From the NCBI GenBank assembly GCA_002708905.1, contig PAPM01000047.1:186001-250000 (forward strand): a DNA stretch of 64,000 bases, written 5' to 3'. The notes beneath the pieces were generated by a model. That model saw only the letters and a program-made list of their open reading frames with translations. It was not told the DNA's origin and made no database searches. Shown here piece by piece: positions 42,166-51,868 of this stretch. This stretch comes from Pseudomonadales bacterium. Lineage in GTDB: Bacteria; Pseudomonadota; Gammaproteobacteria; Pseudomonadales; Ketobacteraceae. The translations under genes were made by a program, and so were the position numbers. Numbering within the stretch: the stretch's first letter is position 1; each line of letters begins with the position of its first letter.

Positions 42166-43854
42166 TTATAGACTACGACGTTTCTTGCGCTCCGGCGTCT
42201 TGATATTGTATCGGCTCATCTTGTCGATGAGCGTTCTACGGGGTATCTGCAAAGTCTCTGCAGTTCGGGTCTGATTCCAGTTATTGGCCTGCAAATGCTG
42301 CTCGATAACGGATATTTCGTAAGCGTTGACGGCATTTTTGAGCGAGGAGAAACGAGGGTCAGCCACCTGCTGGGTAATCAATGTGCCTCCGGTTTTACCC
42401 GCCATGGAAACCTTGCCCTTAACCTGGGCTTGCATCGCATCCGGTAGATGCTCTATCAACACTGCACCTTCATGCTCACACAACAGCACTGCTCGCTCAA
42501 CCGCATTTTGCAGCTCACGCACATTGCCGGGAAAGTGATACTTCAACAACACGTCCAATGCTGCCGGGGAAATACCCGTGATCCTTTTATCGTATTGCTT
42601 TTTGTATCTGGCAACAAAATGATCCAACAGCAGTTTCACATCTGCTCCCCGATCACGTAGTGCCGGCAGGGCGATGGGGAACACGTTAAGACGGAAATAC
42701 AAGTCTTCCCTGAACTGACCCTGGCTGATTTTATCCGAAAGGTTGCAATGGGTGGCGGCGATAACCCTCACATCAACCTTCACCGGTGTTGTCGCCCCCA
42801 GTGGCCGGACCTCACCTTCCTGCAACACCCGCAGAATCTTGCTTTGCAGATTAATGGGCATGTCGCCAATTTCATCGAGGAAGATACTGCCGCCATTGGC
42901 CAGCTCAAACAGACCTTTTTTCTCATTGGTTGCCCCGGTGAAGGCGCCCTTTTTATAACCGAATAGTTCGCTTTCCAGTAGTTGCTCAGGAAGCGCTGCA
43001 CAGTTTTGAGTGACAAACTGATTATTCTTACGCACACTGTTTTCGTGAATAGCGCGGGCAAACACCTCTTTACCCGTGCCGGTCTCTCCAGTCAAAAGTA
43101 TGCTGACTCCGGTATCCATGGCTTTTTCCATCAAGCCAAACACCTTGAGCATGGAGTCACTTTGACCAATGATATTGTAATCCTGTCGGCGGCTGCCGCG
43201 CTCCTTTAGAAGCCGGTTTTCTTCTTCCAACCTTTGATTGGTATCATTCAGCAGTTCAATAAGGTGATTATTCGTCTCAATCAACAGTGCATTGTTGATA
43301 CACACTGCGGCCTGTGCAGCGAAGGCGCAAATAATCGGTTCCAGTGACTTGAATGAAACATAGCGCCGGTTATAGGCGTCTTTGGCATTGATAAGCTCCA
43401 AAACACCTATAGTCTGTTTGTCGTGATCCTTGAGGGGGACCAGAATCAGGGACTGGGTGCGAGCATTGTTTTCCTGATCATGATGATAGATGTATTCCAG
43501 ATCGAACCCGTTATAACTGTAGACATCATCAATCAGGACCACAGACCCAGTCATGCCACAAAACAGCAGTGGATCATTGGTGGCCTGGGCTCCAACCTGT
43601 CCGAAATCCCGCACCTGGTACCATTCATTATTCGGTTCACCGGTTTCCCATTGGGTAATACGCAACTGCAGCATGCGTTTGGTGACATCCAGCACATAGA
43701 TTCGCCCGGCATCACAATTGGTGAAGTTACGTGCAGACAACAGCACCTTACTCAGCAGGTTCTGAACATTGCGCTCAGTAGCCAGAGTCGTAGTGGTTTC
43801 TACGAACTCCTCAATGAAACTGAGTGACTTGACGAGTTTACCTATATCGTTCAT
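42166..43854 (-). CDS. Sigma-54-dependent activator with GAF domain (VasH-type)
   Basis: A 562-residue enhancer-binding protein with an N-terminal GAF domain (about 15-195), a linker coiled coil, a central AAA+ domain and a C-terminal Fis-type helix-turn-helix (NNWNQTRTAETLQIPRRTLIDKM). The AAA+ domain has Walker A GETGTGKE (256-263), the sigma-54 contact GAFTGA (303-308) and FLDEIGDM as Walker B. It is encoded 22 bases after tssG as the last gene of the tssABCEFG operon, which matches VasH-type activators of T6SS in Vibrio and others. Likely targets are the sigma-54 type elements before hcp (53334-53349) and PAAR (27590-27604). The signal sensed by GAF is unknown. Confidence 0.88.
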   Translation of the reverse strand: MNDIGKLVKSLSFIEEFVETTTTLATERNVQNLLSKVLLSARNFTNCDAGRIYVLDVTKRMLQLRITQWETGEPNNEWYQVRDFGQVGAQATNDPLLFCGMTGSVVLIDDVYSYNGFDLEYIYHHDQENNARTQSLILVPLKDHDKQTIGVLELINAKDAYNRRYVSFKSLEPIICAFAAQAAVCINNALLIETNNHLIELLNDTNQRLEEENRLLKERGSRRQDYNIIGQSDSMLKVFGLMEKAMDTGVSILLTGETGTGKEVFARAIHENSVRKNNQFVTQNCAALPEQLLESELFGYKKGAFTGATNEKKGLFELANGGSIFLDEIGDMPINLQSKILRVLQEGEVRPLGATTPVKVDVRVIAATHCNLSDKISQGQFREDLYFRLNVFPIALPALRDRGADVKLLLDHFVARYKKQYDKRITGISPAALDVLLKYHFPGNVRELQNAVERAVLLCEHEGAVLIEHLPDAMQAQVKGKVSMAGKTGGTLITQQVADPRFSSLKNAVNAYEISVIEQHLQANNWNQTRTAETLQIPRRTLIDKMSRYNIKTPERKKRRSL

Positions 43855-43875
43855 ACCTACAAAGACAACTTAGGG

Positions 43876-44886
43876 TTAAACAGAACGGTAGTCCGTTACG
43901 CAAATTCTTACCGGTTCGCAAGCGTGCGCTCCGTCCGGTTGCCCGAGAGCCAGATTCCAACCCAGCTCCAAACCAGTTTCTTCCATTGATTCCCCGCAAG
44001 CTCCCGGCTCGGGATGCAACCAGAGTTCATACTCAAATGGATCCACCATCAACAACTGCAGCAACTCAACCAGCTCATCAAAATGAAATCCATCCGGTAG
44101 AAACGCTCTGTATTGTTGATGGCTCAATCCCATTAAATGGATATTGAATTTCCCCATGCAATCCAGCAGCGAATCCCCCATGATAAGATCGCTACCCAAA
44201 CAGGCATTACGTACACCCATAGAGTTACATTGCACTGCAGGAACCTCAACGGTCCGTTGCACCCAGGGTTCAAACTCTACTGCCGATAGGCGAAAGTAAC
44301 GCGCAATCACTTTAGCCATAGAATCGGCGCTGCCGTTTGCACCGGCCAACACACCGGCAAATGGCAGTAACCTGTGCCACTTGAGACGGGTTTGTTCTTG
44401 CAACAGCGATTGGTTTACACCTGCCAGTCCCAGCAACCAGCGGGAATAATGATCCTTACCATCAATACAGTACTGAATATAGTAGCGGTACTTTTCCCAG
44501 CATACCTGCATCAAGCTGATCAACCTGTGATTGAATATATCCATTAGATCACGGCTGGGATGGAGGGGGTCGTTGGAGTGCAGTACCCGTTCGGTGTAGT
44601 ACACCGGCAAGGGAGATGCGGGTCCATAAAGCCCCATAAAACTGACTGTCAGTTCAATAAATTCGCGATCGATTTCCTCACACCATTGCCCCGCAGTAAT
44701 ATCAGAAGCGGGAAAGCCGAGACTGGCGAGGGCGCGATAACGAATATCAAGCGGCTTTTCGTTAGTCTGGTTGTAAACTTCACGAAACTGGCGTAACAGC
44801 GAATTCAGTTGGAAAAAGGAATAGTCCCCTACCCGCCCCAATTCATTGCTTACAGCAGACGATATGAGCCGGTTCTTGGTTTCCAT
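43876..44886 (-). CDS. tssG: TssG, T6SS baseplate subunit
   Basis: A 336-residue protein of the TssG/VasB family, with the family start (GDYSFFQLNSLLRQF), ITVSFMGLYGPASPLPVYYTERVL in the N-terminal domain, HNRLISL and DLIMGDSLLDCMGKFNIHL. With TssE, TssF and TssK it forms the baseplate wedge around VgrG. The start overlaps tssF by 37 bases in a different frame, which is longer than usual but the only good start. Confidence 0.93.
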   Translation of the reverse strand: METKNRLISSAVSNELGRVGDYSFFQLNSLLRQFREVYNQTNEKPLDIRYRALASLGFPASDITAGQWCEEIDREFIELTVSFMGLYGPASPLPVYYTERVLHSNDPLHPSRDLMDIFNHRLISLMQVCWEKYRYYIQYCIDGKDHYSRWLLGLAGVNQSLLQEQTRLKWHRLLPFAGVLAGANGSADSMAKVIARYFRLSAVEFEPWVQRTVEVPAVQCNSMGVRNACLGSDLIMGDSLLDCMGKFNIHLMGLSHQQYRAFLPDGFHFDELVELLQLLMVDPFEYELWLHPEPGACGESMEETGLELGWNLALGQPDGAHACEPVRICVTDYRSV

Positions 44887-46637
44887 TCATATATCTCGCC
44901 ATTTTCCACACCCTGGACGTATAGGTGATGAAAACTGTTTATGGTGCTATTCAGCGCGAATAGTTCGTTCAGTACTGAGGCAAACAAAAACATGTCCCCT
45001 TCTGTTGCGAAGTGGCTTTCTCTGAGCCTTAAAACAGTTTTTCGTCCTCTGACAGGTAAACCATTGTGGACTCTGTCTTCAAAACCACCCTGGATACCAT
45101 CAAATGCATCCAGGCGGTGCTGACTTGCCAATGCCTGCTGTCGATCGTAATAACTTTTATAATCGTAAGTGGATAGAATTGCCTTCAGTGAGTTCAAATT
45201 GGTCAGCGACATGTAGTTGAGTGACATATTCGAGATCAAGCGCCAATGAAAAGCTTTGTCCAAAGGGGGCGCAAACGATGGCGTAATATGGGTAATATTT
45301 TCAAAGGTGGCATACTCCGGGCTGCTACCCGTTTCAACGCAAACATCCCCGACCCCGAGCAGCGTCGGTAAGTGGCGGTTGGTGCAGACCAAATCAATGG
45401 ATATGGTTTCCGTTTCCGGAAAGACACTGTGCTCATACTGGTTGACAAAGCTCAAGTAGCTGTCCAGCCCATAACCATTCACAGAAGGCTTTTGTCGCTC
45501 ACGATAAAATCGTTTCTGGCCATCCACCGGTGCACTGTCAAAATGTTCGAATGACTCAAATTGCTTGAATTCCCGATTATGGTGCGACTGGTGTCCCCAC
45601 CCCTGAACGCGAACCAGATCAAATATTTCGTAGTGGGAAGGGTTTTGCCCGCTGGGTAACACTCTGTACTCTGCCTTTTTATGATCTGCCCGAATGGGAA
45701 TTGCATCATGTTTAAACAGGTTGACGATCGGCGTACAAAACAATCTGAAGTTGTCCGGCCCGAGGGAAATGTGATTATCCAGTGCTCGATCAAAGTTAAA
45801 CTTGATTTCGATATGTTTAGCCCTTGCCACCCGCTCATTGCTGGCGGCGCGCTCACGAAGGCTCCCTAACTCGCCCACTTTCACAAAGTGGAACTTTTCC
45901 GGCAGAGCATAGTATTCCTGAACCAGGCGATAGCCATTGAGCAAATGGGGTGACGCTGGCAGCAGAGCTTCGTTTTCTGTAAAACCACAAGGTGAGACTG
46001 CGTCGTGGGATAATCGTGTAACGAGCAACTCATCGCCGTCCTCGGTCTTTGCCACCACATCCACTGAATCCAGATAACGAAACATCCAGAGATAAAGGGA
46101 TTGTGCGACATGCACTTCCCCGTGCAAATACAGGGCAAGTTCATCCAGTGCCACATCCTGCCAGCTAACATGGGCGGTCAAACCCAACAGAATCGATACA
46201 CTGGCACCACTGGGACGTTGGTGTTGCCGGGTGTCCACCACTTCAAGGGGCAGCAGATCAACATCGTAACAGGTTTGGAATATGCAAGCGGTTCCATCCA
46301 CTAGCCTGGACTCCACTTCGATACCCCTTTTAATCACCTGCTTTTCAGAAAGCGTCGGCAGCGGGGTAAAGGCAAGCACGGACAACGCGGGTATGGGGCG
46401 CAAAAAATGCGGCCACATCAGCGCCATCAAAGAGTGGGTCACTTCCGGTATCTCATCGTCCAGCTTTTGCCTGAGACGACCGGTCAGGAAGGCGAAGCCT
46501 TCGAGTAAACGCTCTACATCAGGGTCCTGACCTTCCACCGTAAGAAAGGGCGCCAGTCGGGGATTGCGTTCGGCAAACTCCCGGCCAAGTTCACGAATGG
46601 TGGACAGTTCATCATGAAAGTACTTGTTAAAAGACAC
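44850..46637 (-). CDS. tssF: TssF, T6SS baseplate subunit
   Basis: A 595-residue baseplate protein with the typical opening (FHDELSTIRELGREFAERNPRLAPFL) and DPDVERLLEGFAFLTGRLRQKLDDEIPEVTHSLMALMWPHFLRPIPALSVLAF, both shared by the TssF/VasA family. It is central to the baseplate wedge. It begins with a GTG at 46637, two bases after the tssE stop, so translation is probably coupled. It is followed by the overlapping tssG. Confidence 0.95.
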   Translation of the reverse strand: MSFNKYFHDELSTIRELGREFAERNPRLAPFLTVEGQDPDVERLLEGFAFLTGRLRQKLDDEIPEVTHSLMALMWPHFLRPIPALSVLAFTPLPTLSEKQVIKRGIEVESRLVDGTACIFQTCYDVDLLPLEVVDTRQHQRPSGASVSILLGLTAHVSWQDVALDELALYLHGEVHVAQSLYLWMFRYLDSVDVVAKTEDGDELLVTRLSHDAVSPCGFTENEALLPASPHLLNGYRLVQEYYALPEKFHFVKVGELGSLRERAASNERVARAKHIEIKFNFDRALDNHISLGPDNFRLFCTPIVNLFKHDAIPIRADHKKAEYRVLPSGQNPSHYEIFDLVRVQGWGHQSHHNREFKQFESFEHFDSAPVDGQKRFYRERQKPSVNGYGLDSYLSFVNQYEHSVFPETETISIDLVCTNRHLPTLLGVGDVCVETGSSPEYATFENITHITPSFAPPLDKAFHWRLISNMSLNYMSLTNLNSLKAILSTYDYKSYYDRQQALASQHRLDAFDGIQGGFEDRVHNGLPVRGRKTVLRLRESHFATEGDMFLFASVLNELFALNSTINSFHHLYVQGVENGEIYEWKPRTGSYRLL

Positions 46638-46639
46638 AC

Positions 46640-47056
46640 TTAAACCCTGACAGTGGCCTGGCCACTACCGGTAAGCACCGTATCGAATGCCACCCGGGAA
46701 ACTTGATCTCGGTAACGCAGTCGACCCTCAATAGCATATTTCATCAGCAATGGTTGGTCCGGGTCCGGAACATAGTAGACGGTTACACTTTCCAGTCTGG
46801 GCTCGTATTGTTCTATAAAGTGTTGAATGGAGTTGCGAATATATTGAATGGCATCAGGAAACTGGTTCACCACATCATTGAAATCCGGCATACCAAATTC
46901 CTGCAAAGCCTTCACGCTGCCAAGACGCACATTCAACATATTCTGAATATTGAGGGTGACACTGTCCAAAAAGGCATTCCAATCAAAACGCGTGGTATAA
47001 CTGGCCGGCAAGACTTCGTTATCCAAGCGATCCAACAAACTATGCTCTTTGCGCAC
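46640..47056 (-). CDS. tssE: TssE, T6SS gp25-like baseplate subunit
   Basis: A 138-residue protein related to phage T4 gp25, with the SLLDRL start, a conserved NVRLGSV region, DFNDVV and the C-terminal ESVTVYY, then IEGRLRY. It starts sheath polymerisation by contacting TssB/TssC at the baseplate. It begins with GTG at 47056, with GAGGG about 9 bases upstream. It lies 62 bases after tssC, the second largest gap in this operon, and no terminator is seen there. Confidence 0.94.
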   Translation of the reverse strand: MRKEHSLLDRLDNEVLPASYTTRFDWNAFLDSVTLNIQNMLNVRLGSVKALQEFGMPDFNDVVNQFPDAIQYIRNSIQHFIEQYEPRLESVTVYYVPDPDQPLLMKYAIEGRLRYRDQVSRVAFDTVLTGSGQATVRV

Positions 47057-47118
47057 ACTAAGCCCTCTTATTCTCTATCCGGAGCACTGTTGGGCTGACC
47101 GAAGTCAGCCCCCTCGGA

Positions 47119-48606
47119 TCAGGATTTTTCCAGCTTACCGACCAGTGACAGCTCAAAATCGGCGCCCATGTATTTGAAATGGGGGCGTACTTTCAAATCA
47201 ACCCTGTAGATACCCGGTTGACCTTCCACATCTTCCACCACGATGGCGGCAGAACGCAGAGGACGACGGCTGCGTACGGCGGCGGAGGGGTTTTCCTGAT
47301 CCGCCACATAAGAACTGATCCAATGATTCAACTCACGCTGCAGTTCAACCCGATCTTTCCAGGTTCCGATGTTTTCGCGCTGCAGCACCTTTAGGTAATG
47401 AGCCAACCGGTTGATGATGAACATATAGGGCAGCTGAGTACTCAGACGGTAGTTCAGCTCTTTGGACTTCGCTTCTTCGTTGTTACCGAAGTATTTGGCT
47501 TTCTGCACGGAGTTGGCAGAGAAGAACGCAGCATTGTCACTACCCTTTCGCATGGTCAGGGGAATGAATCCTTCCTCGGAGAGTTCAAATTCCTTCCGGT
47601 CGGAGATCAGAATCTCAGTAGGCACCTTGGATTCCAGTTCACCCATGGATTCGTATACATGCACCGGCAGATCCTCTACCGCACCACCACTCTGGGGACC
47701 GATAATGTTCGGACACCAACGGTATTGGGCAAACGAATCGGACAAACGGGAAGCAAAAGCAAAGGAAGTATTGCCCCACAGATAGTTCTCATGGGATTCG
47801 CTTACGGTCTCAGTGTAGTTAAAGCCCTTGGACGGGTTTTCTTCTGGGTGATAGGGAGAACGCAACAGGAAACGCGGCAACGTGAGACCTACGTACTTGG
47901 CATCCTCAGACTCGCGGAAACTACGCCATTTGGCAAACTGAGGCCCTTCAAAGATAGAACTCAATTCTTTCAGGTTGGGAAGACCTTCAAATTCGTCCAG
48001 ACCGAAGAACTTGGGACCCGCTGCAGCGACAAACGGCGCGTGGGACACCGCCGCCACGGCGGCCGCATTCTGCATTACCTTCATATCGGCAGAGCTTGGA
48101 TTGAACTCGTAGTTTGCAATGATAGCCCCCACAGGCTCACCACCAAACTGGCCATACTCTGCTGTGTACGCCAGTTTATACAAACCAGACTTGGTGATAT
48201 CCGGTGCGTCTTCAAAGTCATCATACAGATCCTGCTTGGACGCATTCAGCATCTCGACTTTGATGTTTTGGGAGAAGTCAGTGCGATCCACCAACAGTTT
48301 CAAGCCACGCCAGGCCGACTCCAGTGACTGGAAATCCTTATGATGCAGAATTTCATCCATCTGCGCGCTGAGCTGCACATCCAGCTCATCAATCATGCGA
48401 TCAATCAGATTTTTGTTGACGCGCTCTTCTTTGTTTTCCGGCCGCAGCAACTCGGCAATAAATGCGCCAACGCCGCGTTTGGCAACATCATAGCCTTCAT
48501 CGCCTGGATTCATTCGGGTTTGCGATACAATCTGGTCCAGCAACGAGCCTTCGGTAACTTCCAGCGCGTTTTCGCCATTTTGTACCATGCGTTCGGGATT
48601 GCCCAT
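47119..48606 (-). CDS. tssC: TssC, large subunit of the T6SS contractile sheath
   Basis: A 495-residue sheath protein with conserved VDRTDFSQNIKVEMLNASKQDL, PVGAIIANYEFNPSSADMK, PRFLLRSPYHPEENPSKGFNY and the C-terminal RADFELSLVG-like ending (MGADFELSLVG). With TssB it builds the contractile sheath. AGGAGAG 7 bases upstream of the ATG gives a strong ribosome binding site, suiting a highly expressed structural protein. It follows tssB after 26 bases. Confidence 0.97.
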   Translation of the reverse strand: MGNPERMVQNGENALEVTEGSLLDQIVSQTRMNPGDEGYDVAKRGVGAFIAELLRPENKEERVNKNLIDRMIDELDVQLSAQMDEILHHKDFQSLESAWRGLKLLVDRTDFSQNIKVEMLNASKQDLYDDFEDAPDITKSGLYKLAYTAEYGQFGGEPVGAIIANYEFNPSSADMKVMQNAAAVAAVSHAPFVAAAGPKFFGLDEFEGLPNLKELSSIFEGPQFAKWRSFRESEDAKYVGLTLPRFLLRSPYHPEENPSKGFNYTETVSESHENYLWGNTSFAFASRLSDSFAQYRWCPNIIGPQSGGAVEDLPVHVYESMGELESKVPTEILISDRKEFELSEEGFIPLTMRKGSDNAAFFSANSVQKAKYFGNNEEAKSKELNYRLSTQLPYMFIINRLAHYLKVLQRENIGTWKDRVELQRELNHWISSYVADQENPSAAVRSRRPLRSAAIVVEDVEGQPGIYRVDLKVRPHFKYMGADFELSLVGKLEKS

Positions 48607-48632
48607 GATACTCTCCTGATCAGTAGATCCTG

Positions 48633-49118
48633 TTAACCTTCAATCTTCAGTTCACCCAGCACGACTTTGCGCTGTTCATCGTCTTCCAGAATGCTTTCAA
48701 TGGCTTTGCGGAAGGCTGGTACGTTGCCCAGAGGGCCTTTCAGTGCTACCAGAGCTTCACGCAACTCCAGCAACTTCTTCAGCTCGGGAACCTGGCGTGC
48801 CACGTTCTCCGGACTAAAATCCTTCATGGTCTCAAACTTGAGGCTGAGACCCATTTCAGCACCTTCCTCATCCGACAGGCGATTGGGTACGGACATTTCC
48901 ACACCGATCTTCTGGTTACGCAGCACGTCATCGAAATTGTCTTTATCGACATTGATGGGCTTACGTGCCTCAATCACACGGTCATCTTCACGCTGGGTGA
49001 AATCGCCCACGACCATCATCTTGAAGGGCAGTTCAACAGATTCCTGCGCTCCACCGTGTTCTGAGCGATATTTGATATTGATGCGCTCTTTCGGCGCTAC
49101 GGTACCCTCTTTTGACAT
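48633..49118 (-). CDS. tssB: TssB, small subunit of the T6SS contractile sheath
   Basis: A 161-residue protein with the conserved ELPFKMMVVGDFT and PINVDKDNFDDVL and VPELKKLLELREALVALKGPLGN regions. It forms the sheath heterodimer with TssC; the C-terminal helix is recognised by ClpV in characterised systems. clpV (tssH) is not in the window. It lies second in the operon after tssA. Confidence 0.97.
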   Translation of the reverse strand: MSKEGTVAPKERINIKYRSEHGGAQESVELPFKMMVVGDFTQREDDRVIEARKPINVDKDNFDDVLRNQKIGVEMSVPNRLSDEEGAEMGLSLKFETMKDFSPENVARQVPELKKLLELREALVALKGPLGNVPAFRKAIESILEDDEQRKVVLGELKIEG

Positions 49119-49166
49119 AACGTCACCTTTCCTGGTTATCCTGGTTAGTCTTCAATGATTTCGTGG

Positions 49167-50789
49167 TTAATGTGTGGCTAGATCAAATGCCAGCGCCAGA
49201 TCGAACTTGCATAACCGGGCATGGAGTTGTTCTATCCTGCGGTTTCTTTCTTCTGATTCATCGCCTTGCTGGAATCCTTGCTGATAGCAGCGCAGCAACA
49301 GTTCCAGTACCCGCTTTGATACCTGGGGTTCCCACTCGGCCACTCCCTGTTGGTTGAGTTGGGTGTCCAGGTTTTCCAACAAAGGCAATGCAAGATTGAA
49401 CATTCCCTGGTCGAAACAGAATCGCGCCTGATTGAAGCGCCACAATGCCTGCTCCCGCAACGAGGTGGAGCGCGACACACCGCCCTGGAACAATGCCAGG
49501 GCTTCGCGAATTTTCTTCTCCCTGGCCAGGGCCCGGGCATTATCCAACGCGTCTTCCCAGTCCTTACTGATGCCGGCAGCATCCACCTCAAGGTTTACGT
49601 TGGTGCTCGTACCAGACGAAGCATGGCCGATTTGTTGAACCCATTGTCGTGTTTTTTCGTCAGCAAACGGGGTGTCGTCGTTGAAAGACAGATTGACGAC
49701 TTCGGGTAAGCGCTGGACAAATGCCCTCACGCCCTGTTTCACCGATTCAAGCGCCCCGGTAGCGCCCAGCTCATCCAACGCTTCCGCCACCATGCGTTGG
49801 CCGGTAATCCAGAACGGTGCTTTGACCAGGCTCGGTTCCAACTCCATAACCAGATCATGCCAACGTTTCTCCTGATACAGTCCGTTGAGCGTATCCATCT
49901 TTTCTTTTGAAATCGGACGCAGCTGGGTCTTGTTCTGAGTAGCCGGCGGCAATTGGATCACTCCCAGCCAAGTAATAAAACGGTTTATCCTGAACACCTC
50001 GGGGTCGGTGACGTTCTTGGCCGCTAAATACTGGCTCGCGTTTCGTAACTGTTCCTGGCAGAGTCGGTAAACCGCCATCAAATCCCGCTCGCTGGCTACC
50101 TGGGCGGGTGCACTCGCAGCCGCGGCGGACACTGAAGCCCCGCCGCCATCCTGTGCAGTGGAGCGGGAAACAGCCGTTGAAGTTGGTCTGGAATCCGCAG
50201 CAGACGGAGCGCGTTTATCCTGTTCGGCCTCAAGCCCCTGCCGCAAACGGCGAAAGGCCTGGCGGAACTCGGCCAAGTTGGGGGCATGATCTGACATCTT
50301 CTCAACCAACATGTCATCGAGGGCCGCCAGGCTGTCTTCCACCTGCTTGATACGTTCCAGATCATTTACCGAGGGATTAAACTCTGCCAACAGCGGGTGG
50401 CACTTTTCCACCAGCCATTCAAAAGCCTGAGAACGCCCCCGCATGCGCTTCTTGGGGGGAAAGGCCTGGTCCCAGAACGTCTCTGCAATGCCTTTACCCA
50501 GCAGCAAGCCCTGATGCAAGCCGTCCAGAAGATCAACCTCGCACAATGAGCGAGTCAGGAAGCAGGCAACCAGAAGATCCTTGGACTGCCCTTCCAGAAT
50601 CTGGCGGGCTGTGCTGGTGATCTCCCCCCAGCGCACAGGGTCTTCCGAGGTAAAAGAATCCAGCTTTGCAATTTCCTGCTCAATGGACTCGAAGGCCTGC
50701 TCCAAACGCACATTTTCCCCTGCCGGATTCGGCCCGGGAATGGGATTGGTAGCTAGTTGGCTGATTTCGTCCAGCGACAGCAGGCTCAT
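49167..50789 (-). CDS. tssA: TssA, T6SS sheath assembly cap protein
   Basis: A 540-residue protein with the N-terminal ImpA domain (NPIPGPNPAGENVRLEQAFESIEQEIAKL), a Ser/Ala-rich linker (about 190-235) and a long C-terminal part. It joins the baseplate and coordinates tube/sheath polymerisation at the distal end. GGAG 6 bases upstream supports the ATG at 50789. It is the first gene of tssABCEFG-activator. The upstream 300 bases contain no recognisable sigma-54 element on this strand. Confidence 0.93.
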   Translation of the reverse strand: MSLLSLDEISQLATNPIPGPNPAGENVRLEQAFESIEQEIAKLDSFTSEDPVRWGEITSTARQILEGQSKDLLVACFLTRSLCEVDLLDGLHQGLLLGKGIAETFWDQAFPPKKRMRGRSQAFEWLVEKCHPLLAEFNPSVNDLERIKQVEDSLAALDDMLVEKMSDHAPNLAEFRQAFRRLRQGLEAEQDKRAPSAADSRPTSTAVSRSTAQDGGGASVSAAAASAPAQVASERDLMAVYRLCQEQLRNASQYLAAKNVTDPEVFRINRFITWLGVIQLPPATQNKTQLRPISKEKMDTLNGLYQEKRWHDLVMELEPSLVKAPFWITGQRMVAEALDELGATGALESVKQGVRAFVQRLPEVVNLSFNDDTPFADEKTRQWVQQIGHASSGTSTNVNLEVDAAGISKDWEDALDNARALAREKKIREALALFQGGVSRSTSLREQALWRFNQARFCFDQGMFNLALPLLENLDTQLNQQGVAEWEPQVSKRVLELLLRCYQQGFQQGDESEERNRRIEQLHARLCKFDLALAFDLATH

Positions 50790-51089
50790 TCATTCTCCAT
50801 TTTCATTAGAGTGTGCAGTTTTATGTAAATAGAGACGGGAGCCCCTTAAAAAAGCGGGATGTTTTTTGAAAATTCTTTTTTAACCACCGGACAGACAGGA
50901 TGCCCGGCCCGCTCCGTTCCTGAGCATTTTCTAACCACCACAGTCAATTGCAGCTGCCCAAAACATCATCGGGAAACTGGAACTTTCTCAATTGCTTACC
51001 TATTTTTAGGGGTGGACAAATTTGTCAATTTTTGAGTTTCAGGCCATCAACATGGTCTACACTTAGCTTATTAGGTAGGAGTGGGGCTA
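50790..51089. other. Divergent intergenic region between tssA and the unknown plus-strand gene
   Basis: This 300-base region has no gene. It holds a perfect 12-base palindrome GACAAATTTGTC at 51015-51026, about 65 bases before the plus-strand gene and 225 before tssA, and AT-rich runs near 50860-50880. I saw no sigma-54 -24/-12 pair with the correct spacing on either strand and no convincing sigma-70 pair. The palindrome could be an operator serving one or both genes. Confidence 0.4.
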
Positions 51090-51791
51090 ATGAGCGCTGA
51101 AGAAAAGTCTATTCGTTATGAGATTTTTTTTAAGACCCAGGATTATGTGTTCGACCAGACCATCAAGCTAAACGATGAAACCTATGAACACCCTGCTCCG
51201 GATGAAGAGATTCCGGAGTGGTGTAATCTGGAATTCAAAAAATGCCCGAATTGCACCTTAAGCAACATCTGGCATGAGCACTGCCCCCTTGCGGTCCGCC
51301 TGATCCCCTTCGTCAAGCTTCCTGCCTGCAATTCCTATGATGAAGTGAAGGCTGAAGTGACGATGAACAATAAGACCATCATCGCCGAGACCTCAGCCCA
51401 GGAGGCCTTCAGCTCCGTGTTGGGACTGGTGATGGCCACCAGCGGCTGCCCCCACACCAGCTTTTTCAAACCTATGGCCTGGTACCATCAGCCCTTTTCC
51501 ACCCCTGAAGAAACCATGTACCGGGTCTGTACCGCCTATCTGTTTTCTCACTATGTACATCGTCGGGAAGGCAAGAAACTGGACTTCGCGGCATTAAAGG
51601 TGATTTACCATAATATTCATCAAATTAACGTTCAAATTGCGGCCCGCATTAAAAACTATTCTGATACCGACTCCGCCTTGAACGCGATTGTGCTTTTGGA
51701 CCTGATCACCAATGACCTGCCCATTGCCGTCGATGAAGACCTGGATGAACTGAAGCAGCTGTTTGAAAGTCACAAGAACCTCTTCGACTAA
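51090..51791 (+). CDS. Uncharacterised Cys-containing protein (possibly DUF6901 family)
   Basis: A 233-residue soluble protein without signal peptide. The N-terminal part has a Cys cluster (CNLEFKKCPNCTLSNIWHEHCPLAV). The second half has TSGCPHTSFFKPMAWYHQPF and a long helical C-terminus. I recall uncharacterised proteins with the same CPLAV and SGCPH motifs (DUF6901), but cannot verify this. Function unknown. The ATG at 51090 has AGGAG 8 bases upstream; a GTG at 51081 is in frame. It lies between T6SS blocks, followed by a lipoprotein gene in the same direction, with no recognised T6SS role. Confidence 0.6.
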   Translation: MSAEEKSIRYEIFFKTQDYVFDQTIKLNDETYEHPAPDEEIPEWCNLEFKKCPNCTLSNIWHEHCPLAVRLIPFVKLPACNSYDEVKAEVTMNNKTIIAETSAQEAFSSVLGLVMATSGCPHTSFFKPMAWYHQPFSTPEETMYRVCTAYLFSHYVHRREGKKLDFAALKVIYHNIHQINVQIAARIKNYSDTDSALNAIVLLDLITNDLPIAVDEDLDELKQLFESHKNLFD

Positions 51792-51868
51792 GTTCATTTC
51801 AGCCCCATTGAATCCAGATTTGCCTCTCTCCTGTCTATATACAGGAATAACGGTGTTTGGATTCAACC

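Noticed and set aside
50980-51000. Sigma-54-like TGGAACTTTCTCAATTGC on the plus strand before the unknown gene
   Set aside because: GG and GC are 13 bases apart instead of 10, so sigma-54 would not fit.
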